NCBI GenBank assembly: GCA_018401645.1
Contig: JAGYKK010000028.1
Location: forward strand, 1-36,167
Length of the DNA: 36,167 nucleotides
Direction of reading: 5' to 3'
Source: Mycobacterium sp.
Lineage (GTDB): Bacteria; Actinomycetota; Actinomycetes; Mycobacteriales; Mycobacteriaceae
Part shown: positions 1 to 8,358 of the stretch, piece by piece
Layout: every line of letters starts with the position of its first letter
Position numbering within the stretch: the first letter of the stretch is position 1
The notes under the pieces: generated by a model
Told to the model about the DNA's origin: nothing
What the model saw: the letters and a program-made list of their open reading frames with translations, nothing else
The model's database searches: none
Program-made: the position numbers and the translations under genes

Positions 1-998
1 GCACAGCGGCCGAAGGGTCGCCGAACTACCGGGACGGGGCATTCTGCAACCTTGAACAGGGTTCGGGTCTGCGCCTCGACGCCGAGGAAAACCGCCTTCT
101 GCTCTTTGAGGTGTGGTCCAGCAAGTCGGACAGTCATCCGAAACACCCGATCCCGCTGGCGGTTCCGCCGTCGCGATCCGGGACCGAAGCGTTGGCGGTG
201 ACCTGGCTCGGCCATGCCACCGCGCTGCTGGAGATCGACGGCCACCGGTTGCTGACCGATCCGGTGTGGAGTCAGCGCTGCTCACCATCGCGCACCCTGG
301 GTCCTCAGCGGTTACACCCGCCCCCGCTTCCCCTCGAGTCGCTTCCCGCCCTGGATGCCGTGGTGATCAGCCACGACCACTACGACCACCTCGACATGCA
401 CGCCGTTCGGGCGCTGGCCCGAACCCAGCGGGCTCCGTTCATCACCCCGCTGGGGGTGGGCGCGCATCTGCGTGAGTGGGGAATTCCGGCATCTCGCGTG
501 GTGGAACTGGATTGGAATGCCAGCGTGCGGGTCGGTGATCTGAAACTGGTCTGCACTCCCGCGCGGCACCTTTCGGGACGTTTTCTTTCTCGCAACAACA
601 CGCTGTGGGCGTCCTTCGCCGTGATCGGGCCCGAGCACCGGGTCTACTTCGGCGGTGACACCGGCTATACCGGTAGCTTCAGCGATATCGGAACCGAACA
701 CGGGCCCTTCGACCTCACCCTGTTGCCCATCGGGGCCTACAACAAGTCCTGGCCCGACATTCACATGAACCCCGAGGAGGCCCTGCAGGCCCATCGGGAC
801 CTGAACGCAGACAGCCCCGGGGTGCTGGTGCCGATCCACTGGGCCACGTTTCGGCTTGCACCCCATCCGTGGGCCGAGCCAGCCGAGTGGCTGGTCACTG
901 CGGCGGCCGATGTCGCGGTGGACGTCGTCGTACCGAAGCCGGGTGGCCGGGTGGTACCGGGGGTGCGGACTGAGACGCAGCAGTGGTGGCGGCCGTGA
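1..998 (+). CDS. MBL-fold metallo-hydrolase, 5'-truncated by window edge
   Basis: Zinc-dependent hydrolase of the metallo-beta-lactamase fold (UlaG/RomA/NAPE-PLD-like branch); its substrate cannot be told from sequence. The frame is open from base 3, and the residues before the first possible GTG at 111 (SPNYRDGAFCN..., RLDAEENRLLLFEV) look like family sequence, so the true start lies upstream of the window. The HxHxDH metal motif is seen as SHDHYDHLD (near 370-396). Further metal-site regions are YFGGDTGY (about 648-671) and VPIHWATF (about 829-852). It ends 52 bases before ctpE on the same strand. It probably corresponds to the Rv0906/Rv0907 area beside ctpE in M. tuberculosis (recalled synteny). 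Fold confident, function not. Confidence 0.85.
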   Translation, partial: TAAEGSPNYRDGAFCNLEQGSGLRLDAEENRLLLFEVWSSKSDSHPKHPIPLAVPPSRSGTEALAVTWLGHATALLEIDGHRLLTDPVWSQRCSPSRTLGPQRLHPPPLPLESLPALDAVVISHDHYDHLDMHAVRALARTQRAPFITPLGVGAHLREWGIPASRVVELDWNASVRVGDLKLVCTPARHLSGRFLSRNNTLWASFAVIGPEHRVYFGGDTGYTGSFSDIGTEHGPFDLTLLPIGAYNKSWPDIHMNPEEALQAHRDLNADSPGVLVPIHWATFRLAPHPWAEPAEWLVTAAADVAVDVVVPKPGGRVVPGVRTETQQWWRP

Positions 999-1050
999 GA
1001 TTCGGGTGCGCCGCAGCTGATCCCGGGGATGCCGATTCCGGAGGACCCCG

Positions 1051-3435
1051 ATGACGATCAGCATCGCCGCGGGGCTCTCCGATGCCGAGGTCGCCGTCCG
1101 GGTCGCACGGGGCCAGACCAACGACGTGCCCAGTCGTGCCTCGCGAAGTGTCGGCGAGATTGTCCGCGCCAACGTGTTGACCCGGATCAACGCCATCCTC
1201 GGGGTGTTGTTTTTGATCGTGCTTGCCACCGGTTCGCTGATCAACGGACTTTTCGGTCTGCTGATCGTTGCCAACAGCGCCATCGGCGTCATTCAGGAAC
1301 TTCGGGCCAAGAAGACCCTCGACAACCTGGCCATTGTGAGTCAGGCCAAACCCTGTGTGCGGCGCGAGTCCGGAACTCGCGAGTTGCCGCCGAACGAGGT
1401 GGTGCTCGACGACATCATTGAAATCGGTCCGGGAGACCAAATCGTCGTCGACGGTGAAGTACTGGAAGCCGCCGCACTCGAGATCGACGAGTCACTGCTG
1501 ACCGGGGAGGCCGACGCGATCGCCAAGTCGTGCTCCGATGCGGTGATGTCGGGCAGTTTCGTGGTGGCCGGCACCGGTGCCTATCGCGCCACGAAGGTAG
1601 GTCGGGAGGCCTACGCGGCCAAGCTCGCCGAGGAGGCCAGCAAGTTCACCCTGGTGAAGTCCGAACTTCGCAGCGGCATCGACATGATCCTGCGATTCAT
1701 CACCTATCTGCTGGTGCCGGCCGGTCTCCTGATCATTTACACCCAGCTTTTCCTCACCAACGTGGGCTGGCGTGAGTCGGTGCTGCGAATGGTGGGCGCC
1801 CTGGTCCCGATGGTGCCGGAGGGACTGGTTCTCATGACCTCGATCGCCTTCGCGGTCGGGGTGATCCGGCTGGGTAGGCGTCAGTGCCTGGTTCAGGAAC
1901 TGCCTGCCATCGAGGGCCTGGCCCGGGTGGACGTGGTGTGCGCGGACAAGACCGGGACGCTCACCGAGAACGGGATGCGGCTATCTGAGGCCAGGCCACT
2001 GGACGGGGTAGATGCGGGGCGGGTCGGTGCCGCACTGGCGGCGCTTGCCGCCGACGACTCCCGGCCCAACGCCAGCATGATCGCCATCGCGGAGGCATAT
2101 CCCCAGGCTCCGGGCTGGTCCTCGACCGCGGTCGCGCCGTTCAAGTCGGCCACCAAGTGGAGCGGCGCCTCCTTCGGCGAGCATGGCAATTGGGTGATCG
2201 GCGCCCCCGATGTGCTGCTCGACCCGGCTTCGCCGGTGGCTGAGCGGGCCGAGGAGATCGGCGCCCAGGGGCTGCGGGTGTTGTTGCTGGGCTCGGCGGA
2301 CCGTAGCGTCGACGCCGCGGATGCTCCGGGCGGGGTGACGCCGGTGGCCCTGGTGATTCTGGAGCAGCGAGTGCGCCCTGATGCCCGCGATACCTTGGAC
2401 TACTTCGCCTCCCAACAGGTCGCGATTAAGGTCATTTCCGGCGACAACGCGGTCTCGGTGGGTGCGGTGGCCGGCTCGCTGGGCCTGCACGGCGAGACGA
2501 TCGATGCACGCGAACTCCCGACCGAGGCCGAGGCGCTGGCCGACACCATGGCCACCTACACCACTTTCGGCCGGGTCCGGCCCGACCAGAAGCGGGCCAT
2601 GGTGCACGCGTTGCAGTCGCGGGATCACACCGTGGCCATGACCGGTGACGGCGTCAACGACGTATTGGCCCTCAAGGATGCCGACATCGGCGTGGCGATG
2701 GGCTCGGGCAGCCCCGCCTCACGGGCGGTGGCCCAGATCGTGTTGCTGGACAACAAGTTCGCCACGTTGCCCTACGTGGTCGGCGAGGGCCGCCGGGTGA
2801 TCGGCAACATCGAACGGGTTTCCAACCTGTTTTTGACCAAGACGGTCTACTCGGTGTTGCTGGCCATGCTGGTGGGCCTGGCCGGTCTGGCGTCACACTG
2901 GCTGGACACCGACCCACTGCTCTACCCGTTCCAGCCGATCCACGTCACCATCGCGGCGTGGTTCACCATCGGTATCCCGGCTTTCGTGTTGTCGCTGGCA
3001 CCCAACAACGAACGGGCCCGCCCCGGATTCGTCCGCCGGGTGATGACCTCGGCACTCCCCGCCGGGACGGTGATCGGGATCGCGACCTTCGTCTCGTATC
3101 TGCTCGCCTACCCCGGCCGGGACGCCAGTCTGGTCAAGCAGACGCAGGCCTCGACGGCCGCGCTGATCACCCTGTTGATCGGGGCCATGTGGGTACTGGC
3201 GGTGGTGGCTCGTCCCTACCAGTGGTGGCGGGTGGCACTGGTCGCCTTCTCGGCCTTCGGCTACCTGGTGATCTTCGCCCTGCCGTTGGCCCGGGAGAAG
3301 TTCATGCTCGACCCGTCGGACCCGGCCGTAACCACACCGGCGGTGCTGATCGGCCTGATTGCCGCGGCCCTGATCGAGGCTTCCTGGTGGATTCGGGGCA
3401 GGCTGCTCGGCGAACCACGGGTTTTGTGGCGGTAG
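1051..3435 (+). CDS. ctpE: CtpE-like P-type cation-transporting ATPase
   Basis: Integral membrane P-type ATPase of 794 residues, close to the recalled length of M. tuberculosis CtpE (Rv0908), which has been linked to calcium uptake. Visible parts in order: actuator-domain LTGEADAI (about residue 150), the transmembrane PEGL motif in [11 protein letters not shown], the phosphorylation motif DKTGTLTE with Asp299, the hinge motif [21 protein letters not shown], and a C-terminal bundle of hydrophobic helices. There is no N-terminal heavy-metal-binding domain and no CPC motif, which argues against a copper or zinc exporter. The ATG at 1051 follows a clear GGAGGA ribosome site. Neighbours (metallo-hydrolase before, antitoxin/toxin pair after) match the ctpE locus of M. 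tuberculosis. Ion specificity is inferred from orthology. Confidence 0.9.
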   Translation: MTISIAAGLSDAEVAVRVARGQTNDVPSRASRSVGEIVRANVLTRINAILGVLFLIVLATGSLINGLFGLLIVANSAIGVIQELRAKKTLDNLAIVSQAKPCVRRESGTRELPPNEVVLDDIIEIGPGDQIVVDGEVLEAAALEIDESLLTGEADAIAKSCSDAVMSGSFVVAGTGAYRATKVGREAYAAKLAEEASKFTLVKSELRSGIDMILRFITYLLVPAGLLIIYTQLFLTNVGWRESVLRMVGALVPMVPEGLVLMTSIAFAVGVIRLGRRQCLVQELPAIEGLARVDVVCADKTGTLTENGMRLSEARPLDGVDAGRVGAALAALAADDSRPNASMIAIAEAYPQAPGWSSTAVAPFKSATKWSGASFGEHGNWVIGAPDVLLDPASPVAERAEEIGAQGLRVLLLGSADRSVDAADAPGGVTPVALVILEQRVRPDARDTLDYFASQQVAIKVISGDNAVSVGAVAGSLGLHGETIDARELPTEAEALADTMATYTTFGRVRPDQKRAMVHALQSRDHTVAMTGDGVNDVLALKDADIGVAMGSGSPASRAVAQIVLLDNKFATLPYVVGEGRRVIGNIERVSNLFLTKTVYSVLLAMLVGLAGLASHWLDTDPLLYPFQPIHVTIAAWFTIGIPAFVLSLAPNNERARPGFVRRVMTSALPAGTVIGIATFVSYLLAYPGRDASLVKQTQASTAALITLLIGAMWVLAVVARPYQWWRVALVAFSAFGYLVIFALPLAREKFMLDPSDPAVTTPAVLIGLIAAALIEASWWIRGRLLGEPRVLWR

Positions 3436-3523
3436 ACGCTGACGGTGCGTAGATTGGCTCGGGGACTCCATCCGGGCAACCGGATCCGACAGGCGTCCCG
3501 CACCGACCATGAAGGGATTTACC

Positions 3524-3799
3524 ATGTCTTTGTTCGATAAAGCCAAAGAAGTCATCAGCGACAACGTCGACAAGATCGAGGGCGCGATCGACAAGGCCGG
3601 CGACCTGATCGACGAGAAAACCTCGGGTAAGTTCTCCGAGACCATCGACAAGGTGCAGGGCGCCGCCCAGAACGCGGTCGACAAGGTCGCTGACGCCGCG
3701 GGTAACGCCAAGGAAGCCGCCTCCGGTGCCGCTGAGACCGTTGCCGACAAGGTCAGTGGCGCCGCGGAGACCGTCGCCGATAAGGTCGACCCGAAGTAA
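3524..3799 (+). CDS. Rv0909-family antitoxin
   Basis: Small, highly charged, helical protein of 91 residues (MSLFDKAKEVISDNVDKIEG...) of the MT0933/Rv0909 antitoxin family. I chose the ATG at 3524 rather than the one at 3509 because GAAGGGA lies about 6 bases upstream of it. The N-terminal 45 residues carry the family pattern. The C-terminal half is an Ala/Asp/Lys-rich extension containing the repeat AAETVADKV twice (SGAAETVADKV, SGAAETVADKV), making it longer than the roughly 59-residue M. tuberculosis protein as I recall it. It lies 7 bases upstream of the SRPBCC toxin, consistent with co-transcription. The extension resembles LEA/apolipoprotein-like amphipathic repeats. Confidence 0.8.
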   Translation: MSLFDKAKEVISDNVDKIEGAIDKAGDLIDEKTSGKFSETIDKVQGAAQNAVDKVADAAGNAKEAASGAAETVADKVSGAAETVADKVDPK

Positions 3800-3806
3800 G
3801 CCCCGG

Positions 3807-4277
3807 ATGGCGAAGGTCTCGGTCTCCGTAGACGTTCCGCTATCACCTGCACAGGCGTGGCAGCATGCCTCTGACCTGTCCCGGTACTCCGAGTGGCTGA
3901 GCATTCACCGGGTTTGGCGTTCGACGCTGCCGAAGACTATCGACAAGGGCACTGTTGTGGAGTCCATCGTCGAGGTTAGGGGCATGTACAACCGGATCAC
4001 GTGGACTATTGTGAACTTCAGACCGCCGGAGTCGTTGACGCTGGACGGCATCGGCACCAATGGTGTGAAGGTGAAGATGATCGGCAGGGTCCGACCCGGT
4101 GCGGCGATCCCACCCGACCTAGTGGGCTCTGCCGGCGGAACTGCGGTCGTCAGCATGGACATCCACCTCGGCGGGCCTGCCCTGTTCGGTCCCATCGGAC
4201 TGATCGTGGCTGCCGGCCTACGCTCTGATATCCGGGCATCGTTGGATCGTTTCGTGACCGTGTTCGCCCCGGCCTAG
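3807..4277 (+). CDS. Rv0910-family SRPBCC toxin
   Basis: Protein of 156 residues with the SRPBCC (polyketide cyclase/START-like) fold. Recognisable stretches are MAKVSVSVDVPLSPAQAWQH at the start, SRYSEWLSIHRVWRS, and IHLGGPALFGPIGLIVAA near the end; they follow Rv0910 of M. tuberculosis closely as recalled. Rv0909-Rv0910 is listed as a toxin-antitoxin pair, and the same order and 7-base spacing are seen here. An insertion around GRVRPGAAIPPDLVGSAGG (4084-4140) makes it about 12 residues longer than the M. tuberculosis protein as recalled. Family assignment is firm; toxicity is known only for the family and is not shown by this sequence. Confidence 0.85.
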   Translation: MAKVSVSVDVPLSPAQAWQHASDLSRYSEWLSIHRVWRSTLPKTIDKGTVVESIVEVRGMYNRITWTIVNFRPPESLTLDGIGTNGVKVKMIGRVRPGAAIPPDLVGSAGGTAVVSMDIHLGGPALFGPIGLIVAAGLRSDIRASLDRFVTVFAPA

Positions 4278-4294
4278 TTCGTCCGGGCCCCAGC

Positions 4295-4480
4295 CTAATT
4301 CGGGCCCTGGTGGGCTTGCCCCCGACGCAGTGTCTCGAGGAGTTCGCGGTACGGGCCCACCAGGTAGGCGGTGTCTCCGGCCTGCAGGTGGATGTTGCGG
4401 TGCGGATGCAATTCCACCGGGCCGCCGTGGCGCTCGACGGCGATGATCCGCGTTTGGGTGGGGTGGAACGCACGTGTTCG
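4295..4480 (-). pseudogene. C-terminal remnant of a TrkA-C/RCK-domain gene
   Basis: On the minus strand, codons ending at a TAG at 4297-4295 read TRIIAVERHGGPVELHPHRN, then IHLQAGDTAYLVGPYRELLE, then TLRRGQAHQGPN. This is a typical TrkA-C (RCK_C) domain end, as found in potassium-channel and TrkA-type NAD-binding proteins. The frame stays open to about 4560, but recognisable homology stops near 4480, and there is no start codon or NAD-binding domain. A matching N-terminal piece on the same strand lies at 7745-7850. The simplest reading is one gene split, with its middle replaced by the 4485-7740 segment. Confidence 0.75.
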
Positions 4481-4489
4481 AAGCCGAGG

Positions 4490-4741
4490 CCTAACTTCCG
4501 GCGCCTCGCCGTCGCGGCACGACAGGCGGCTACCGCATACGACGACGACATCGACCCGATCGGGCAGTTGCGGCGAAGGAATGCCGAGCTAGCGGCCCAA
4601 CGCGATTCGCGTGCGAGGCTCGTCCAGCAGTACGCCATCATCATCAACAAACTGACCCTGGAAAACAAACGACTACTCAAAGCTGGAAATGACGCCGGCA
4701 ACGTCGCCTCCATCCACAGCGGCCGGACCGTAAACCGGTGA
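4490..4741 (+). mobile_element. Remnant of a transposition/integrase accessory protein (DUF6262/TnpC-like)
   Basis: The plus-strand frame ending at TGA 4739-4741 reads VAARQAATAYDDDIDPIGQL, then RRRNAELAAQRDSRARLVQQ, then YAIIINKLTLENKRLLKAG. This coiled-coil pattern resembles the C-terminal half of DUF6262/TnpC-like proteins that accompany Tn554-type tyrosine recombinases. There is no N-terminal half, and the frame upstream of about 4485 runs antisense through the TrkA-C remnant, so the gene is truncated at the junction. No recombinase is found next to it. It is probably a scar of the event that broke the TrkA-type gene. Family assignment is from pattern memory only. Confidence 0.45.
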
Positions 4742-5077
4742 ATCTCCCTCTGCGCCCCTAACCGCACCCAGCCCAAAACCGCAAGGGGGCCTCGGCCCGG
4801 GCGTCTGCGGACGGGCATTTTTCCGCGGAAAACTTGCCGAAGCTCCCATCATTGGACCTGTTGCACGCCGCTGCCGGGCAGGTTCCGGAAACAAATATCG
4901 TGCATGGGGATACACTTTCCTCGACGTCCCGGGAGGTGGAGCCGCAGCCGATCACGGTCGGCGTGGTACAGCCCGTGGTCCTGGAAATCGAGAAAGCGGT
5001 CCGACAGCTGGTAGGTACCAGGCTGCGGCCGCAACGGCAGGGGAGTCGCGACCTCCGGCCGGAATATGATCATCGGT
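4742..5077. other. Unassigned region upstream of the usp operon
   Basis: About 340 bases with no gene I can support. A minus-strand frame of 74 codons (5073 down to 4849) and a plus-strand frame (4834-5166) are both open, but I recognise neither protein. The minus frame begins MIIFRPEVATPLPLRPQPGT and could be a small or truncated divergent gene. With a transposon scar to the left and the broken TrkA gene around it, degenerate DNA is equally likely. Confidence 0.3.
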
Positions 5078-5097
5078 CAGCGGATTTTAGCCCCCGC
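5078..5097 (+). promoter_or_regulatory. Candidate DosR-like box upstream of usp
   Basis: CAGCGGATTTTAGCCCCCGC matches 13 of 20 positions of the recalled DosR/DevR consensus TTSGGGACTWWAGTCCCSAA, including GGA, TTTAG and CCCS. It lies 74-93 bases upstream of the GTG at 5171, a normal distance. Universal stress proteins are classic DosR targets. It is weaker than the boxes at 7725 and 12384. Confidence 0.35.
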
Positions 5098-5170
5098 CGC
5101 CGGCATCAGCGTGCTGATGGGAGTCGACAGGTGGCTTGTGGGCCCGCAGCGCCGAGCAGAGGGTGACGCC

Positions 5171-6019
5171 GTGACAGGCGAGCGGATCACACCGCGAAGA
5201 ATCCTGGTCGCGACGGACTTCTCGGTGCCGGCGCAGGCGGCGATAGCCCGGGCCGGGCAACTCGCCGCCCAGCACGGTGCCCGACTCGGGCTCCTGCACG
5301 TTCTTCCCGACGAACTCGACGTCGATCAGGACCGGGTCCGCGCGGCGCTGCGCGAGCATGCCCTACGGTTCGCCCCTGCAGCGCCTGCCGACATAGCTGT
5401 TCGCCGGGGAACCGTCGCCGCCGAGATCGTTGCCGAAGTCGTCGCTTCGGACGCCGGCCTGGTGGTCGTTGGCGCACATGGTGGAGACTGGCTGGCCGAT
5501 CTCTTCCTGGGCAGCACGGCCGAAAATGTTGTCCGCCAGTCAACGGTCCCGGTGCTGATGGTCAAACGGCCTCCCGCCGGGGCCTACCGTTCGGTCATCC
5601 TGTCCGTCAACGACTCGGCGGCCTCGGCTGCCGCGGCACGGTTCGGTGGGCTGCTCACCCCCGGAGCCCAGCACTTCGCAGTCCATGTCTGCATCGTCGT
5701 CGGGGAGGCTCTGCTGCGCGTCTACGGAGCCAGCGAAGAGCAGCTTGATCAGCTGCGGCGGGTCTCCACAGCGGAGGTGCACGACGAGATCGCCCGGCTT
5801 GCAGCGACATTCGATCGTCCGCCGAAAGAGGTGATCATCGCGCCGGGGCATCCGCCGACCAAGTTGGTGGAGCAGTGCGACTCCCGGGGAGCCGACCTGA
5901 TCGTGACCGGCACCGGGACGCGTTCACCGGCGGCGTACGCGCTGCTGGGCAGCGTCGCGCAGCATGTGATGCATCAGGCGGCCTGCGATGTACTCATCGT
6001 GCCGGCGGCGGTGCTCTGA
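5171..6019 (+). CDS. Tandem universal stress protein
   Basis: Cytoplasmic protein of 282 residues with two universal-stress-protein domains. Domain 1 begins RRILVATDFSVPAQAAIARA and contains the ATP-binding signature GAHGGDWLADLFLGS; domain 2 starts near YRSVILSVNDSAASAAAARF and ends GTGTRSPAAYALLGS...DVLIVPA. The GTG at 5171 is chosen because the protein then starts at the domain and AGAGGG lies 8 bases upstream; the frame is open further upstream to 5066 but that part does not look like USP sequence. It is followed after 3 bases by a CPA2 antiporter, suggesting an operon in which the USP may sense nucleotide for the transporter. A DosR-like box lies upstream. Confidence 0.85.
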   Translation: MTGERITPRRILVATDFSVPAQAAIARAGQLAAQHGARLGLLHVLPDELDVDQDRVRAALREHALRFAPAAPADIAVRRGTVAAEIVAEVVASDAGLVVVGAHGGDWLADLFLGSTAENVVRQSTVPVLMVKRPPAGAYRSVILSVNDSAASAAAARFGGLLTPGAQHFAVHVCIVVGEALLRVYGASEEQLDQLRRVSTAEVHDEIARLAATFDRPPKEVIIAPGHPPTKLVEQCDSRGADLIVTGTGTRSPAAYALLGSVAQHVMHQAACDVLIVPAAVL

Positions 6020-6022
6020 ACA

Positions 6023-7714
6023 GTGGACCTGCACCCGTTTTCGGCCCTGGCGGTCATCCTGGCCATCGCCACCGTCGTGGGCCTGGTGGCTGTCCGGTTG
6101 CGCCAGCCCCTCATCGTGGCCTTTATTGGCGTCGGCATCGCGGTGGGTCCGGTGGGCACCGGTTGGGTGTCCTCCGACAGCACCATCGAACTGCTGGCCC
6201 GCCTTGGTATCGCGATCCTGCTTTTCCTGGTCGGATTGCGTCTGGACCTGCACATGATCAAAACAACCGGCACGGTCGCCGTCGCCACCGGGTTGGGGCA
6301 GGTCTTTTTCACCTCGGTCATCGGCTACCTGATCGCGCGGGCGTTGGGAATGGACAGTGTCACTGCGCTCTATATCGCTGTAGCGCTGACCTTTTCGTCG
6401 ACGATCATCATCGTAAAGCTGCTGTCGGACAAGCGTGAGCTCGACCAGTTGCACGGCCGGATCGCGGTGGGCTTCCTCATCGTCCAAGACATCGTCGTCG
6501 TGCTGGTGATGATCGCGCTGACTGCCTTCGGCCAGAACACCGGCGACAACCTCGGAGTCGGGATCGCCCTGGTGCTGGGTAAGGGCATCGGCCTGCTGGC
6601 CGGGATCTGGCTGATGATGCGGATCGTGCTGCCCCGGTTGCTCCCTCATGTCGCAAGTTCCCAGGAACTACTGGTGCTGTTCGGTGTGTCCTATGCAGCG
6701 TCCGTGGCGGCGCTCAGCGAGTGGCTCGGCTTCAGTTCCGAGGTGGGGGCGTTCCTTGCGGGGGTTTCGCTGGCCAGCACACCGTTCCGAGACGCCCTTG
6801 GTGCGCGGTTGATCAGTCTGCGCGACTTCCTGCTGCTGTTCTTCTTCCTTGACCTCGGAGCGCGACTGGAGTTCACCGACGCCGCGAAACAGATCACCGA
6901 GGCACTGGTGTTGTCGGTGTTCGTGTTAATCGGAAATCCGTTGATCGTCATCGTGATCATGGCCGTGATGCGTTACCCGGTTCGGGTGGGTTTCCTGGCG
7001 GGCTTGACAGTTGCCCAGATATCGGAGTTTTCGCTCATCTTGGCCGCACTGGGTCTGAGTCTGGGGCATATCACCAGCGCCACGGTCAGCCTGATCACGG
7101 TGGTCGGCTTGATCACCATCGGCTGTTCCACCTACATGATCCTGTACTCGCATCAGCTTTACGACCGCATGAAGCGGTGGTTGGCGATTTTCGAACGACG
7201 GGGCGTGCGCCAGGGCCACATAGACAGCCGCAACGACGACTCCGACATCATCCTGTTCGGCCTCGGCCGGTTCGGCACGCATCTGGCGGAACGGCTGACC
7301 GGCGCCGGACATCGCGTGCTGGCGGTCGACTTCGATCCCACCGCTGTGAAGGCCCACGACAGCGACGGGTTATCCACCATGTTCGGCAGCGCCGAGGACG
7401 TCCACCTGCTCGATTTCCTGCCGCTGGACCGGGCGCGGTATGTCATCAGCGCAATCCCGGTGCTGACGACCAACCTTGCGCTGCTGCAAGGTCTTCGCCA
7501 CCATCAGTACGCCGGAATCATCGTGTTGACGGCCCATACCCGCCGCGACGCCGACGAACTTCGCGCTGCCGGCGTTGATGTCATCCTGGAACCGTTCTCG
7601 ACAGCCGCCACCGCTACCTCTGAGGAACTGCACCGCCTGCTCACCGAAGATGGCTGGCGGACAGCGGCCGGCGAGCGGCCTGGAGAAGAGACAAACCGGG
7701 GTAACGGGCGGTAA
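6023..7714 (+). CDS. CPA2-type monovalent cation/H+ antiporter with TrkA-N domain
   Basis: Membrane protein of 563 residues of the KefB/KefC (CPA2) family. About residues 1-385 form a run of roughly 12 hydrophobic helices (e.g. ILLFLVGLRLDLHMIK, VGAFLAGVSLASTPF, LLFFFLDLGARLEF). A cytoplasmic TrkA-N/RCK domain follows, beginning DIILFGLGRFGTHLAERLTG, with the GxGxxG Rossmann motif and an acidic residue in VLAVDFDP. Expected role: K+ or Na+/H+ exchange gated by nucleotide. The GTG start at 6023 lies 3 bases after the usp stop, so translation is probably coupled. The C-terminal tail (GERPGEETNRGNGR) is low complexity. The gene lies inside the segment that splits the TrkA-type gene. Confidence 0.85.
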   Translation: MDLHPFSALAVILAIATVVGLVAVRLRQPLIVAFIGVGIAVGPVGTGWVSSDSTIELLARLGIAILLFLVGLRLDLHMIKTTGTVAVATGLGQVFFTSVIGYLIARALGMDSVTALYIAVALTFSSTIIIVKLLSDKRELDQLHGRIAVGFLIVQDIVVVLVMIALTAFGQNTGDNLGVGIALVLGKGIGLLAGIWLMMRIVLPRLLPHVASSQELLVLFGVSYAASVAALSEWLGFSSEVGAFLAGVSLASTPFRDALGARLISLRDFLLLFFFLDLGARLEFTDAAKQITEALVLSVFVLIGNPLIVIVIMAVMRYPVRVGFLAGLTVAQISEFSLILAALGLSLGHITSATVSLITVVGLITIGCSTYMILYSHQLYDRMKRWLAIFERRGVRQGHIDSRNDDSDIILFGLGRFGTHLAERLTGAGHRVLAVDFDPTAVKAHDSDGLSTMFGSAEDVHLLDFLPLDRARYVISAIPVLTTNLALLQGLRHHQYAGIIVLTAHTRRDADELRAAGVDVILEPFSTAATATSEELHRLLTEDGWRTAAGERPGEETNRGNGR

Positions 7715-7720
7715 CGGGCG
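7701..7720 (+). repeat. 10-bp tandem duplication
   Basis: GTAACGGGCG occurs twice in direct succession. The first copy and the start of the second encode the end of the antiporter, whose TAA stop lies in the second copy. It could be a small slippage duplication near the right edge of the inserted segment. Confidence 0.7.
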
Positions 7721-7724
7721 GCTG

Positions 7725-7744
7725 ATGAGGACTAAAGACCCGGG
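7725..7744. promoter_or_regulatory. DosR-like palindromic box at the right junction
   Basis: ATGAGGACTAAAGACCCGGG matches 15 of 20 positions of TTSGGGACTWWAGTCCCSAA, including the central GGACTAAAG and CCC. It begins 11 bases after the antiporter stop and ends where homology of the N-terminal TrkA remnant ends. No intact gene lies immediately downstream in either direction, so it may be a relic promoter element of the inserted or original DNA. Confidence 0.4.
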
Positions 7745-7850
7745 GCTCACCGAGTTCGTGGATGATCCGAATCGCGAGCGCGTCCTCGCCGCAGACGATG
7801 ATGTGGCCGGGCATGAGCGAACGTACTTGGGAAACCGGGGCGAGGGTCAT
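7745..7850 (-). pseudogene. N-terminal remnant of a TrkA/RCK-type gene
   Basis: The minus strand from ATG 7850 reads MTLAPVSQVRSL, then MPGHIIVCGEDALAIRIIHE, then LGE. This is the first strand and glycine turn of a TrkA-N NAD-binding domain, as in actinobacterial potassium-channel/TrkA proteins. After LGE near 7745 the frame continues (PRVFSPHQ...) but no longer resembles the family. The ATG overlaps the cupin stop (ATGA), so the intact gene was translationally coupled to the cupin. The C-terminal piece lies at 4295-4480 on the same strand. Confidence 0.75.
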
Positions 7851-8284
7851 AGCCCCAGGACGAAATCGGCGAAGTCGAAGCCCGGTACCACGACACAGCT
7901 CACCAGGCTGGCCTCGGTTCCGCGCGGACGGGCCCGTTGCCAGTGCCCGGGCGGCACCAGCACCTGAGGGTGGTGGCCGGCGTCGATATCGGAGCCGAGC
8001 ACCCAGGTCGCCGCGGACTCCTGGTCGGGTCCGAACTCCAGCACCACCGGGCTACCCCGATGGTGCAACCACAGTTCGGCGCTGCGCACGGTGTGCCATG
8101 CGGATTCCTGTCCGGGAAGCAGGGCGAAGAGAATCGCGGTGCCGGCCGCGCGCGGGCCGTCGTAGTGGGCCGGTAGCGCGGGTCCGGCCAGTGTCAGTTC
8201 GCTGCGCCAGGTTTCGCGGAACCAGCCTCCCTCGGGGTGCGGGGCCAGATTCAGCCGACGTATCCACCCCGGTAACTCCGTCAT
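7847..8284 (-). CDS. DUF985 (cupin_5) family protein
   Basis: Small cytoplasmic cupin of 145 residues. It shows the family start (W)IRRLNLAPHPEGGWFRETWR, the barrel stretches SAWHTVRSAELWLHHRGSPV and LVPPGHWQRARP, and the end SCVVVPGFDFADFVLGL. Histidines in SAWHTV and WLHH are the likely cupin-site residues; the substrate is unknown. I chose ATG 8284 because GAAGGG lies about 9 bases upstream; an ATG at 8308 in the same frame lacks such a site. Its stop overlaps the start of the broken TrkA-type gene. The gene to its right at 8359 is divergent, so the 75 bases between them must hold both promoters. Confidence 0.75.
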   Translation of the reverse strand: MTELPGWIRRLNLAPHPEGGWFRETWRSELTLAGPALPAHYDGPRAAGTAILFALLPGQESAWHTVRSAELWLHHRGSPVVLEFGPDQESAATWVLGSDIDAGHHPQVLVPPGHWQRARPRGTEASLVSCVVVPGFDFADFVLGL

Positions 8285-8358
8285 CAAGCGCTGCCCTTCC
8301 GCGGTCATCGGCGCTGTGGCCGGACCGTGCGTTCGGTGAAACGGTTAGGGTCTTCAGA

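Noticed and set aside
1981..2628. Open minus frame inside ctpE
   Set aside because: Shadow of the ATPase catalytic domain with no family resemblance.
2893..3852. Open minus frame of 319 codons over ctpE and the antitoxin
   Set aside because: Antisense to two recognised genes; the Ser/Leu/Ala repeats mirror the antitoxin's Ala/Asp/Lys repeats.
4849..5073. 74-codon minus frame beginning MIIFRPEVATPLPLRPQPGT
   Set aside because: No family recognised, no ribosome site seen, and it lies in a rearranged region; recorded as unassigned DNA rather than a gene.
5066..5170. Upstream extension of the universal stress protein to ATG 5066
   Set aside because: The added residues do not resemble USP sequence, and the GTG at 5171 has a ribosome site and starts at the domain.
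7641..7744. Continuation of the N-terminal TrkA frame past 7745
   Set aside because: Reads antisense through the antiporter end and a DosR-like box without TrkA similarity.
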